From an uncultured Bacteroides sp. (GTDB lineage: Bacteria; Bacteroidota; Bacteroidia; Bacteroidales; Bacteroidaceae): a stretch of DNA of 64,000 bases. The notes under the pieces were generated by a model that was not told where the DNA came from, did no database searches, and saw nothing but the letters and a program-made list of their open reading frames with translations. Shown one piece after another: positions 26,387 through 35,211 of the stretch (its first letter is position 1; the number at the start of each line of letters is the position of its first letter). The stretch covers positions 1 through 64,000 of the forward strand of contig CAQOGY010000014.1 of the NCBI GenBank assembly GCA_948847595.1. The letters run 5' to 3'. The position numbers were made by a program, and so were the translations under genes.

Positions 26387-27229
26387 ATGTCATCTATCTG
26401 TCAAGGTACTTGGGATTGTCAGAACTGCCCGAAAGCCGTAGACAATGCTATTGCTCACATTATTCATCCAAGAGGCTATCACCAACCAGCCCGGAAATGT
26501 GAGGAAAACTTCATCCTTTTTTTGATAAGAGGTGAGGTATTGGTTAATAGTCAAGAATATGCAGGTACGATGCTGAGAGCAGGTGAATTTATTCTTCAGG
26601 CTATCGGTTCAAAATTTGAGATGCTTGCCATGACTGAGTGCGAATGTATTTATTATCGTTTCATTCAGCCGGAACTATTCTGTGACTTCCGTTTCAATCA
26701 TATTATGAAGGAGGTGTCTTCACCATTAATCTATTCACCATTAAAGATAATCCCTGAATTGAAATATTTTTTGGATGGCTCTAAATCCTATTTGAGTGAA
26801 AGTAAAGTTTGTCGGGACTTGCTGTCGTTAAAGCGCAAGGAACTGGCATTTGTATTGGGGTACTATTATTCAGACTATGATTTGGCAAGCTTGGTACATC
26901 CACTCTCTAAATACACTTCCACTTTCCAGTACTTCATCCTTCAAAACTATAAGAAAGTAAAAACAGTGGAAGAACTTGCCCAACTTGGCGGCTATACTGT
27001 CAGTACCCTGCGGCGTATCTTCAATAATGTATTCCACGAACCGGTATACGAATGGATGCAGGCGCGACGTAAGGAAGGTATTTTGGACGAGTTGCTTAAT
27101 ACAAACAACAGTATCTCTGAAATATGCTATAAATATGGCTTTGAATCTCTGCCACACTTCTCCAATTTCTGTAAGAAATTCTTTGGTGCTTCTCCACGCA
27201 TGCTAAGAACAAACAAAAAGGCCATCTGA
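26387..27229 (+). CDS. AraC-family regulator with N-terminal cysteine cluster
   Basis: A 280-residue protein. The C-terminal third (about 185-275) is an AraC/XylS DNA-binding domain with both helix-turn-helix units: VEELAQLGGYTVSTLRRIF and ISEICYKYGFESLPHFSNFCKKFFG. The N-terminal part is a cupin-like sensor (LIRGEVLVNSQEYAG, LRAGEFILQAIGS). It opens with C5-x5-C11-x2-C14-P and a further C38. The paralogue at 32750 has the same four cysteines at identical spacing, suggesting metal, Fe-S or redox sensing, or a structural zinc. It precedes a sulfatase gene by 233 bases in the same direction, so it probably controls that gene. The start is set by alignment with the paralogue. Confidence 0.88.
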   Translation: MSSICQGTWDCQNCPKAVDNAIAHIIHPRGYHQPARKCEENFILFLIRGEVLVNSQEYAGTMLRAGEFILQAIGSKFEMLAMTECECIYYRFIQPELFCDFRFNHIMKEVSSPLIYSPLKIIPELKYFLDGSKSYLSESKVCRDLLSLKRKELAFVLGYYYSDYDLASLVHPLSKYTSTFQYFILQNYKKVKTVEELAQLGGYTVSTLRRIFNNVFHEPVYEWMQARRKEGILDELLNTNNSISEICYKYGFESLPHFSNFCKKFFGASPRMLRTNKKAI

Positions 27230-27462
27230 TAATTTTTCAGAGAGAACGTCAAATAATCTTTTTTTCTTTGTGAGCATAGTGCATTTGTTGTATATTGCTG
27301 CTGTTTCCCTTAAAATCAGTCTAATACATCTTTATTATAGAGTCGGATCACTTCAAATAAAGCCATGACAAGGCGGATACGGAAATTAAACTTTTTATTT
27401 CAGTAAATTTAAATCTATTATGGCACGTACAATACTAGGATATAAATCATAAATACTATGTA

Positions 27463-28989
27463 ATGAGAACAAAACGAGCTTTTAAGGAATTTTGTGTATT
27501 GGGTGGTTTGGCATCTTCCGTTTGCGGGGTGGCTCAGGAACGCCCGAATATTATTGTCTTCCTTGTAGATGACATGGGACTTATGGATACGTCGGTTCCT
27601 TTTATCGCAGATGAGAGTGGTCAGCCGGTGCGTCATCCGCTGAATGACTGGTATCATACTCCGAATATGGAGAGACTGGCTAAACAGGGTATTTGTTTTT
27701 CTACTTTTTACGCACAGAGCGTGAGTTCCCCTTCCAGAGCTTCCATCATGACCGGACAGAATGCGACCAGGCATGGAGTCACTAACTGGATTAATGCTGA
27801 GAGCAACAATCGGAATCCTTTCGGACCGCCCCAATGGAACTGGAAAGGTCTCAGAAAAGATATGCCTACCATGCCGAGAGTCCTGCAACAAGCCGGATAT
27901 AAAACTATTCATGTAGGAAAGGCACATTTCGGCTGTATGGGAAGCGAAGGAGAGAATCCGCTGAATATCGGCTTTGATGTAAATATCGCAGGTTCCGGCA
28001 TTGGACATCCCGGCAGCTATTATGGCGAATGGGGATACGGGCATATCAAGGGACAGAAGATTAGAGCAGTTCCTGACCTGGAGAAATATCACGGTACAGA
28101 TACCTTCCTGAGTGAAGCGCTGACTATAGAAGCGAATCGGGAGATCACCAAAGCCGTAGAAGAAAAACGACCTTTCTATCTGAATATGGCCCATTACGCA
28201 GTTCATTCACCTTTCCAGGCAGACAAACGTTTCTTGTCACGCTACACCGACCCGGATAAGAACGAGCAGGCAAGAGCTTTTGCTACATTGATAGAAGGCA
28301 TGGATAAATCATTAGGCGACATCATGGACCAACTCGAAAAGCTGGGAATTGCTGAGAATACGCTGATTCTCTTTTTAGGAGATAACGGTGGTGATGCTCC
28401 ATTGGGAGATGAACGTGGCTATGGTTCTTCCGCTCCGCTGAGAGGTAAAAAGGGGACGGAGTTTGAAGGTGGTATGCGTGTTCCTTTCATCGCAGCTTGG
28501 GCAAAGCCTGAGAAGAAGAGCAAAGTACAGAAGAACTTGCCTATTGAAGTAGGAAGTATGCAGACACAGTTGGGTACAATCATGGATATCTATCCGACGG
28601 TTCTGTCTGTGGCAGGATGTGAAGTTCCCCAAAACTACGTGATAGACGGGTTCGATCTGAAAAAGCAACTGAGCGGTAAGGTGGACAAGAAGCGTCCCGA
28701 GTCTTTCCTGATGCACTTCCCTCATGCACACCGCGGCAGCTACTTCACCACCTATCGCATGGGCGACTGGAAACTGATTTATTATTATCTTCCCGAGACT
28801 CCGAAGCAACCCAAAGCTTTGCTTTACAATCTGAAAGATGATCCGGAAGAAAGAAATGAACTTTCCTCCGCACATCCGGATAAATGCAGGGAGATGATTC
28901 AGGAAATGTCTGCTCAATTAGAGAAGGAAGGAGCTCTTTATCCGGTGGATAAACAAGGAAATGAGTTGAAACCTTTTGTTTACTTTTGA
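27463..28989 (+). CDS. Sulfatase (S1 family), serine type
   Basis: A 508-residue protein with signal peptide (about residues 1-25, GGLASSVCGVAQ). The formylglycine site is Ser88 in SSPSRASIMTG, so maturation needs the anaerobic radical-SAM enzyme (anSME), which is not in this window. IIVFLVDDMG near residue 30 and LFLGDNGGDA supply the calcium-binding aspartates; the C-terminal small domain includes GDWKLIYYY. The substrate is not readable; host sulfated glycans are likely from the GH20/GH18 neighbours. The gene stands alone between an AraC gene and a shared terminator with fumarate reductase. Confidence 0.9.
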   Translation: MRTKRAFKEFCVLGGLASSVCGVAQERPNIIVFLVDDMGLMDTSVPFIADESGQPVRHPLNDWYHTPNMERLAKQGICFSTFYAQSVSSPSRASIMTGQNATRHGVTNWINAESNNRNPFGPPQWNWKGLRKDMPTMPRVLQQAGYKTIHVGKAHFGCMGSEGENPLNIGFDVNIAGSGIGHPGSYYGEWGYGHIKGQKIRAVPDLEKYHGTDTFLSEALTIEANREITKAVEEKRPFYLNMAHYAVHSPFQADKRFLSRYTDPDKNEQARAFATLIEGMDKSLGDIMDQLEKLGIAENTLILFLGDNGGDAPLGDERGYGSSAPLRGKKGTEFEGGMRVPFIAAWAKPEKKSKVQKNLPIEVGSMQTQLGTIMDIYPTVLSVAGCEVPQNYVIDGFDLKKQLSGKVDKKRPESFLMHFPHAHRGSYFTTYRMGDWKLIYYYLPETPKQPKALLYNLKDDPEERNELSSAHPDKCREMIQEMSAQLEKEGALYPVDKQGNELKPFVYF

Positions 28990-29054
28990 TAAATGTCGAT
29001 TTAGGTCGGAATGAATAATAACAGTTAATCCATTAGTAATTGGTCAGTAAAAAG

Positions 29055-29088
29055 AAATCCCCCGCCAGCTAACGCCGACGGGGGATTT
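29055..29088. terminator. Bidirectional terminator between sulfatase and fumarate reductase
   Basis: A GC-rich 10-bp stem, 29055-29064 with 29079-29088, flanked by A on the left and T on the right, in the 126-base convergent gap. It can end both the plus-strand sulfatase transcript and the minus-strand frd transcript. Confidence 0.8.
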
Positions 29089-29115
29089 ATGCTATTAATC
29101 AAATCAAGCTCACGC

Positions 29116-29871
29116 TTAGTCTTTCAGTTTAGCGATGATGAAGTCGCGGTTCAGGCGGGCGATGTTGCTGATAGAGATGTTCTTCGGACATTCAGCCTCG
29201 CAAGCGCGGGTGTTGGTACAGTTACCGAATCCGAGTTCGTCCATCTTGGACAACATAGCTTTCGCACGGCGCAGAGCTTCCGGTTTACCTTGCGGAAGCA
29301 AGTTCAACTGGCTGACCTTTGCCGAAACGAACAACATGGCAGAACCATTCTTACAAGCAGCTACACAAGCACCGCAACCGATACAAGAAGCGGCATCCAT
29401 AGCTTCGTCAGCAATGGGCTTCGGGATCAGGATAGCGTTGGCATCCTGCGGAGCACCTGTACGAACGCTTACGTAACCACCGGCCTGCATGATCTTGTCA
29501 TAAGCAGTACGGTCTACCATCAAGTCCTTGATGACAGGGAAACCGGCCGAACGCCAAGGCTCAACAGTGATGGTGTCACCATCGTTGAAACGACGCATGT
29601 AAATCTGGCAAGTAGTAGCACCTGTTGCAGGACCGTGCGGATGTCCGTTGATGTAAAGAGAACACATACCGCAGATACCTTCGCGGCAGTCGTGGTCGAA
29701 TACAACCGGTTCTTTTCTTTCGCTGATCAGCTGTTCGTTCAGAATATCCAGCATTTCGAGGAAGGAAGTATCACCGGGGATATCTTTCATTTGGTAGGTT
29801 TCAAAAGCGCCTTTAGCCTTCGGGCCTGCTTGACGCCATACCTTCAGTGTAAATGATATATTTTTATCCAT
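29116..29871 (-). CDS. frdB: Fumarate reductase iron-sulfur subunit
   Basis: A 251-residue subunit. The [2Fe-2S] domain has Cys62, Cys67, Cys70 and Cys88 (DCREGICGMC). The C-terminal ferredoxin-like domain has CIGCGACVAAC (Cys163, 166, 169, 173) and Cys218, 224 and 228, giving the [4Fe-4S] and [3Fe-4S] clusters. It passes electrons from the membrane menaquinol to the FrdA flavin. In Bacteroides this complex reduces fumarate to succinate in anaerobic respiration. It is the third gene of the frdC-frdA-frdB operon, 36 bases after frdA. Confidence 0.97.
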   Translation of the reverse strand: MDKNISFTLKVWRQAGPKAKGAFETYQMKDIPGDTSFLEMLDILNEQLISERKEPVVFDHDCREGICGMCSLYINGHPHGPATGATTCQIYMRRFNDGDTITVEPWRSAGFPVIKDLMVDRTAYDKIMQAGGYVSVRTGAPQDANAILIPKPIADEAMDAASCIGCGACVAACKNGSAMLFVSAKVSQLNLLPQGKPEALRRAKAMLSKMDELGFGNCTNTRACEAECPKNISISNIARLNRDFIIAKLKD

Positions 29872-29907
29872 TTTCGTCTAATTCTTTTAAATGTTTAACT
29901 TCACCGA

Positions 29908-31887
29908 TTAGCTCTTGTAGTTACGGGTCTGAACCTTGATAGCTTCATAAACCAACGGTTCTTTGTACAATACCGGAGCCTTTTCATCGTCACCTTGATA
30001 TTCCCAGCATGCTACGTAGAAGAAGTTTTCGTCATCACGTTTTGCTTCTCCTTCTTCAGTCTGGTATTCTTCACGGAAGTGACCACCACAACTTTCGTTA
30101 CGGTTCAATGCGTCGTAAGCAACGAGCTCGCCCATAGTGATGAAGTCATACAGACGGATAGCCTTGTCGAGCTCAACGTTCATACCTTCCTTAGAACCGG
30201 GGATAAACAGATTGGTTTCGAATTCCTTGCGGACTGCTTTCAGTTCGGCGATACCTTTCTTCAGGCCTTCTGCCGTACGTCCCATACCTACGTATTCCCA
30301 CATGATGTGACCCAGTTTCTTGTGGATAGAATCAACTGATTCTTTACCCTGGATGCTCATGAATTTGTCGATCTTAGCTTGAACAGCCTTTTCTGCTTCG
30401 GCAAATTCGGGAAGATCGGTAGAGAAACGAGGAACAGTAATCTGATCTGCCAGATAGTTCTGGATAGTGTAAGGCAATACGAAGTAACCGTCGGCCAGAC
30501 CTTGCATCAATGCGGAAGCACCGAGGCGGTTTGCACCGTGGTCGGAGAAGTTACATTCACCGATAGCGAACAGACCTTTGATAGTGGTTTGCAGTTCGTA
30601 GTCTACCCAGATACCACCCATTGTATAGTGGATAGCCGGATAAATCATCATCGGATTATAATATTTCACACCACTGATTTCTTTTGCCAGTTCGCCCGGA
30701 TTAACGTCAGTGATTTCTTCATACATATCGAAGAGGTTACCATAACGCTGAAGCACTACATCGATGCCCAGACGGTTGATAGCTTCAGAGAAATCGAGGA
30801 ATACGGCCAGACCTGTGTTGTTCACACCGAAACCTGCGTCGCAACGTTCTTTAGCTGCACGGCTGGCAACGTCACGCGGAACCAGGTTACCGAATGCCGG
30901 ATAACGGCGTTCCAGGTAGTAGTCGCGGTCTTCTTCAGGAATATCGCTTCCCTTGATTTCGCCTTTCTGCAATTTGATAGCGTCTTCTTTCTTCTTCGGA
31001 ACCCAGATACGACCGTCGTTACGCAGAGATTCGGACATCAGAGTCAGTTTGGACTGCTTGTCACCGTGTACCGGGATACAAGTCGGGTGAATCTGAACGT
31101 ATGCGGGGTTAGCGAATACAGCACCCTTGCGGTAGCAAGAGATAGCAGCTGTACAGTTACAACCCATAGCGTTGGTAGACAGGAAGTAAGCGTTACCGTA
31201 ACCACCGGTAGCGATTACTACGGCGTGAGCAGCGAAACGTTCCAGTTCGCCGGTGATTAAGTTCTTGGCGATGATACCGCGAGCACGTCCGTCGATGATC
31301 ACAACGTCCTGCATTTCATAACGGGTGAACAGCTTCACCGTACCTACGTTTACCTGACGGCTTAGTGCGGAGTAAGCACCCAGCAACAGCTGCTGGCCGG
31401 TCTGGCCTTTAGCGTAGAATGTACGTGATACCTGTGCACCACCGAAAGAACGGTTGTCCAGTGTACCGCCGTATTCGCGTGCAAAAGGAACACCCTGGGC
31501 TACGCATTGGTCGATGATAGCGTTGGATACTTCGGCCAGACGGTAAACGTTGGCTTCACGTGCACGATAGTCACCACCTTTTACTGTATCGTAAAACAGA
31601 CGGTAAACGGAGTCACCATCATTCTGATAATTCTTTGCAGCATTGATACCACCCTGTGCAGCGATAGAGTGTGCACGGCGCGGAGAGTCCTGAATACAGA
31701 AGTTGAATACTCTGAAACCCATTTCACCGAGGGATGCAGCAGCAGAAGCACCTGCCAGACCCGTACCCACAACGATGATATCCAAACGGCGTTTATTAGC
31801 GGGGTTCACCAATTTCTGGTGAGCTTTATAGTTGGTCCATTTCTCAGCCACCGGGCCTTCTGGAATTTTTGAATCTATCTTGATCAT
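29908..31887 (-). CDS. frdA: Fumarate reductase flavoprotein subunit
   Basis: A 659-residue flavoprotein. The Rossmann FAD motif is VVGTGLAGASAA (residues 40-51); His73 in RAHSIAAQGG is the expected site of covalent FAD. VQIHPTCIP, HYTMGGIWVDYE and GLFAIGECNFSDHGANRLGA are catalytic-domain hallmarks of the fumarate reductase/succinate dehydrogenase family. It reduces fumarate at the cytoplasmic side. The length and the two-heme FrdC neighbour place it in the epsilonproteobacterial/Bacteroidetes type rather than the E. coli four-subunit type. It lies 37 bases after frdC. Confidence 0.97.
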   Translation of the reverse strand: MIKIDSKIPEGPVAEKWTNYKAHQKLVNPANKRRLDIIVVGTGLAGASAAASLGEMGFRVFNFCIQDSPRRAHSIAAQGGINAAKNYQNDGDSVYRLFYDTVKGGDYRAREANVYRLAEVSNAIIDQCVAQGVPFAREYGGTLDNRSFGGAQVSRTFYAKGQTGQQLLLGAYSALSRQVNVGTVKLFTRYEMQDVVIIDGRARGIIAKNLITGELERFAAHAVVIATGGYGNAYFLSTNAMGCNCTAAISCYRKGAVFANPAYVQIHPTCIPVHGDKQSKLTLMSESLRNDGRIWVPKKKEDAIKLQKGEIKGSDIPEEDRDYYLERRYPAFGNLVPRDVASRAAKERCDAGFGVNNTGLAVFLDFSEAINRLGIDVVLQRYGNLFDMYEEITDVNPGELAKEISGVKYYNPMMIYPAIHYTMGGIWVDYELQTTIKGLFAIGECNFSDHGANRLGASALMQGLADGYFVLPYTIQNYLADQITVPRFSTDLPEFAEAEKAVQAKIDKFMSIQGKESVDSIHKKLGHIMWEYVGMGRTAEGLKKGIAELKAVRKEFETNLFIPGSKEGMNVELDKAIRLYDFITMGELVAYDALNRNESCGGHFREEYQTEEGEAKRDDENFFYVACWEYQGDDEKAPVLYKEPLVYEAIKVQTRNYKS

Positions 31888-31924
31888 AATATTATTTACA
31901 ATTTAATCATTTACAATTTACTAT

Positions 31925-32629
31925 TTAGCAAGCACCGCCACAAAGGAGTGATTTCACGAAGAATACCACTACTACGAGTGCGAAACCGAGTACTACAATC
32001 GTAGAATAGATGTTAGAAATACATTTCCAACGATTGATCCATACCTTGTTGTTCCATCCCAGTGATTGCATGGAGCTCCAGAAACCGTGAGTCAGGTGGA
32101 ACCACAAAGCAAACAGCCAAATGAGGTAGAGCACTACATAAACCGGACAAGAGAATGTCTGCTGGATGTGATATGCACCGTTTGCCGCATAAGCCAGCGT
32201 CAGTGTATCAGCGTGCATGTCCAGGTTGTGCATCAGTTCCGGCAACTGCATTTTTGCCCAGAAGTTGAAGAGGTGCAAACCGAGGCCTACGATAACGATA
32301 ATGCCTAACACCAACATGTTTTGAGAAGCCCACTCTACAGTTTTCGGTTTGTCGACCACTGCATAGCGTTCGCTACCGCGCGCTGTGCGATTCTGCATTG
32401 TCAGCCAGAACGCGTAGATGATGTGAATAATGAAAAGAGCAGCCAGTGCTGCGGTAGCTACCAGCGCATACCAGTTTGCTCCCAAAAACTCACAAATCAT
32501 GTTGTAACCATCAGCCGAGATGATTGCAACTAAGTTCATCGCCATGTGAAATGTTAGAAACAGGACAAGGGCGATACCGGTAACGCTCATCACCACTTTC
32601 CTTCCTACAGATGAATTACTTAACCACAT
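31925..32629 (-). CDS. frdC: Fumarate reductase cytochrome b subunit
   Basis: A 234-residue membrane protein with five predicted helices, beginning near residues 10-35 (VVMSVTGIALVLFLTFHMAMNLV), then about 55-80, 100-125, 155-178 and 205-228. Conserved histidines in FHMAMNLV, FIIHIIYAF, LGLHLFNFW and FHLTHGFW are candidate ligands for two hemes b. It anchors FrdAB and oxidises menaquinol. It is the first gene of the operon, behind a promoter-like sequence at 32699-32731. Confidence 0.95.
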   Translation of the reverse strand: MWLSNSSVGRKVVMSVTGIALVLFLTFHMAMNLVAIISADGYNMICEFLGANWYALVATAALAALFIIHIIYAFWLTMQNRTARGSERYAVVDKPKTVEWASQNMLVLGIIVIVGLGLHLFNFWAKMQLPELMHNLDMHADTLTLAYAANGAYHIQQTFSCPVYVVLYLIWLFALWFHLTHGFWSSMQSLGWNNKVWINRWKCISNIYSTIVVLGFALVVVVFFVKSLLCGGAC

Positions 32630-32698
32630 AAATGATTGAATTTAAATTATTTAATTGTTAGAACTAAAATTTCGACGTTTTACACCTCTTACAGACTG

Positions 32699-32731
32699 CA
32701 AAAATAGGGGAAATAGATTGATTGACCAAAG
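32699..32731 (-). promoter_or_regulatory. Promoter of the frd operon
   Basis: On the minus strand TTTG (32731-32728) is followed 20 bases later by TATTTTTTG (32707-32699), one T longer than the TAnnTTTG -7 consensus. It lies about 70 bases upstream of frdC. The presence of both boxes near consensus fits strong constitutive expression of a central energy enzyme. Confidence 0.6.
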
Positions 32732-32749
32732 AATTAAAGAAATAATTCC

Positions 32750-33625
32750 TTAATCGGTGATCTTTCCGATTTTTTCGCCATTGGCCGCTTTCTTGCGCAA
32801 GGCGCGCGGGGTGTCTCCGAAGGAGTCTTTGCAGAAGTGTGCAAGGTGGGACAGCGAGTCGAAACCATACCGGTTGCAAATCTCTGTAATCCGCATATTA
32901 GAGTGCTGTAGGTCTTCGAGGATGCCTTCCCGTTTTTTCTCCAGCATCCATTCGTAGACGGGCACGCCGTATAAGTTTCGGAAGAGACGGCGGAAGGTGG
33001 TGGTGTTATAGCCTCCCAGATGTGCGAATTCTTCGACGTTCTTCGCTTTGCTGTAATTCTGCATGACAAAGTATTGGAAACTTTCCGTATAGGTGCTGAT
33101 CGGGTAGAAGAAAGCCCTCAACTGGGGCAGGGGATAGTAATTGGTGATCATATACACCATCTCCTGACATTTCAGGTCGATATATTTGCCGCAGGCGGGA
33201 GTCGACTCGTCAAGGTATGCGGCTACGTCGTTGATGAGATAGAACAGGCGCGGGTTCATCACCATTGGGGTGTAGGTCAGCGGGCCTTCTGCCTGGTCGA
33301 TGATTTCACGGTAGCGGTTTTCGCATAGCAACGGCAGTTCGTTGAACCAGAAAAGGATGTATGATACGTCCGTCAGTGCCAGTATCTCGTATTTTGAGCC
33401 GATGGCTTGCAGGATAAACTGTTTTTCGTGTAGTGTCGTTCCGGGATGTTCGTCACTGTTGATCAGCAATTCGCCCTCGATCATAAAGAGCATGCAGTTT
33501 TGCGTGCACTTATCCTTCGGAATATGCTGCCCTCTGAGCAGATTTCTGTGAATAAGAGTGCTTTCCATCGCTTTGGGGCATCCTGAGCAATCTGTATGTT
33601 GAGCACAAAGTGAGTCTTTTGACAT
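32750..33625 (-). CDS. AraC-family regulator with N-terminal cysteine cluster (paralogue)
   Basis: 291 residues from ATG 33625 (MSKDSLC). The open frame runs on to an ATG at 33700, but a -7 promoter box at 33658-33665 lies within that extension and the paralogue at 26387 aligns only from MSKDS, so 33625 is preferred. Cys7, Cys13, Cys16 and Cys40 repeat the spacing of the paralogue exactly (C-x5-C-x2-C-x23-C). The sensor has MIEGELLINSDEHPG and FILQAIGSKYEILALTD; the C-terminal AraC domain has EEFAHLGGYNTTTFRRLF and ITEICNRYGFDSLSHLAHFC. It diverges from a sulfatase-GH20 pair, which it probably controls, and lies just upstream of the frd promoter. Confidence 0.88.
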   Translation of the reverse strand: MSKDSLCAQHTDCSGCPKAMESTLIHRNLLRGQHIPKDKCTQNCMLFMIEGELLINSDEHPGTTLHEKQFILQAIGSKYEILALTDVSYILFWFNELPLLCENRYREIIDQAEGPLTYTPMVMNPRLFYLINDVAAYLDESTPACGKYIDLKCQEMVYMITNYYPLPQLRAFFYPISTYTESFQYFVMQNYSKAKNVEEFAHLGGYNTTTFRRLFRNLYGVPVYEWMLEKKREGILEDLQHSNMRITEICNRYGFDSLSHLAHFCKDSFGDTPRALRKKAANGEKIGKITD

Positions 33626-33657
33626 GGGTTTTATCCGTGAATCGTTGTCTACAGGGA

Positions 33658-33665
33658 CAAAGATA
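33658..33665 (-). promoter_or_regulatory. Bacteroides -7 box for the AraC gene
   Basis: TATCTTTG on the minus strand matches TAnnTTTG. It lies 33 bases upstream of the ATG at 33625 and within the longer open frame, which decides the start of that gene. A -33 TTTG is not evident. Confidence 0.6.
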
Positions 33666-33779
33666 GTCGTTTTTTGTGAAAATAAAATTCTTTCTTCCAT
33701 TATGTTTTAGCAGAAACGGGGATATGATTGTCTTTATTATGACAGGGTAGAATATTATCATCAAAAACACAATCATATT

Positions 33780-35195
33780 ATGAAGAGCAAAAACGTATTA
33801 TTGGGTATGGCCGGTGTGGCTATGTTTTCTTCCGGAGCTATGGCCCAAAAGCCTGCGAATATCATTCTGATCAATCTGGATGATTCGGGCAACGGAGATT
33901 TCTCGTGCCGTGGGGCGATCGGTTATCAGACTCCACATATCGACTGGATGGCTGCCAATGGGATGTCGATGAATAACTTTTATGCCGTGCAGCCTATCAG
34001 CGGTGCTTCGCGGGCGGGGCTGATGACCGGCTGTTATCCGAACCGTATCGGCTTCGCCTATGCGCTCAATCCGGGTTCGCCATATGGCATCAGCGAACAG
34101 GAGGAGACGGTAGCGGAACTGCTTCGCGATAAGGGATATGCTACGGCTATCTTCGGCAAGTGGCATCTGGGAGATGAGAAGAAATTCCTTCCGCTCCAGC
34201 ATGGTTTCGACGAATATTATGGATTGCCTTACTCGAACGATATGTGGCCTTTCCATCCTCAATATAAGTTTCCGGACCTTCCTCTGATCAAAGGGAATGA
34301 CATTATCGGCTATAACACGGATCAGACGAAGTTGACGACCGATTATACCAATTATGCGGTTGACTTCATCCACCGGAATGTGAATAAACCATTCTTCCTC
34401 TATCTGGCGCATTCCATGCCGCACGTTCCGCTGGCGGTGTCGGATAAGTTTAAGGGGAAAAGCGAACTGGGACTGTACGGAGACGTGATGATGGAACTGG
34501 ACTGGAGCATAGGAGAAATCTTGCGGACCATCCGCGAGGAAGGAATAGAGGATAATACGCTGGTCATTCTCACGTCCGACAACGGGCCGTGGGCTAATTA
34601 CGGAAATCATGCGGGCTCGTCCGGAGGATTGCGTGAAGCGAAGGCGAATACGTTCAACGGGGGTACGCGTGTACCTTGCTTCTTTTATTGGAAAGGGAAG
34701 ATTCCGCCTGCCAGTGTCTGCAATCATGTGTATTCCAATATCGATATTCTGCCTACTTTAGTGGAGATTTCGGGAGCGAAGATGCCGAAATTGAAGATAG
34801 ACGGAGTGAGCATGCTGCCTACGCTGACGGTAGACCCCACTATCGCGGCCCGCAAATATCTCTGTTTCTATTATCATAAGAACTCTTTGGAAGCGATTAC
34901 GGACGGAAGATATAAATTGGTGTTCCCTCACAAATATGTGTCTTATGACGGGCAAGTGCCGGGGAACGACGGACTGCCCGGAGAACTGGGCGAAGGTGAG
35001 GTGAAGGAATGCGAACTGTACGACCTCCGTCGGGATATGGGCGAACGGGTGAACGTTATCAGTCAGCATCCGGAAGTGGTGAAGGACCTGACCAGAGAGG
35101 CGGAAGTATGGCGTGACGAGCTTGGCGACGACCTGACCGGACGTCAGGGAAAGGCGCGGAGAGAAGCGGGTAAGTCGGTTAAGGCAGCTAAATAA
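33780..35195 (+). CDS. Sulfatase (S1 family), serine type, SxAxR variant
   Basis: A 471-residue protein with signal peptide ending AMAQ (about residue 22). The modified residue is Ser74 in ISGASRAGLMTG, the S-x-A-x-R variant of the sulfatase signature. IILINLDDSGNGD and LTSDNGPWANYGNHAGSSG hold the calcium ligands, and GKWHLGDEKKFLP the conserved Lys-His. It resembles arylsulfatase-A-type enzymes. The gene is 16 bases upstream of GH20, so a sulfated terminal hexosamine (GlcNAc or GalNAc) is a reasonable substrate guess: desulfation would expose the sugar to the next enzyme. It diverges from the AraC gene. The C-terminus is lysine/arginine-rich. Confidence 0.9.
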   Translation: MKSKNVLLGMAGVAMFSSGAMAQKPANIILINLDDSGNGDFSCRGAIGYQTPHIDWMAANGMSMNNFYAVQPISGASRAGLMTGCYPNRIGFAYALNPGSPYGISEQEETVAELLRDKGYATAIFGKWHLGDEKKFLPLQHGFDEYYGLPYSNDMWPFHPQYKFPDLPLIKGNDIIGYNTDQTKLTTDYTNYAVDFIHRNVNKPFFLYLAHSMPHVPLAVSDKFKGKSELGLYGDVMMELDWSIGEILRTIREEGIEDNTLVILTSDNGPWANYGNHAGSSGGLREAKANTFNGGTRVPCFFYWKGKIPPASVCNHVYSNIDILPTLVEISGAKMPKLKIDGVSMLPTLTVDPTIAARKYLCFYYHKNSLEAITDGRYKLVFPHKYVSYDGQVPGNDGLPGELGEGEVKECELYDLRRDMGERVNVISQHPEVVKDLTREAEVWRDELGDDLTGRQGKARREAGKSVKAAK

Positions 35196-35211
35196 ATACA
35201 ATTGGTGGGAT

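Noticed and set aside
27418..28206. 262-residue minus-strand frame inside the sulfatase
   Set aside because: It is antisense to a clear sulfatase and shows no domain or signal sequence.
29089..29856. Long open frame antisense to frdB
   Set aside because: frdB on the minus strand has all expected cysteine clusters; the antisense frame is a shadow of its codon usage. The same applies to the long plus-strand frame at 30379-31260 inside frdA.
33798..34727. 309-residue minus-strand frame inside the second sulfatase
   Set aside because: Arg/Ile-rich composition and full overlap with a recognisable sulfatase mark it as a shadow.
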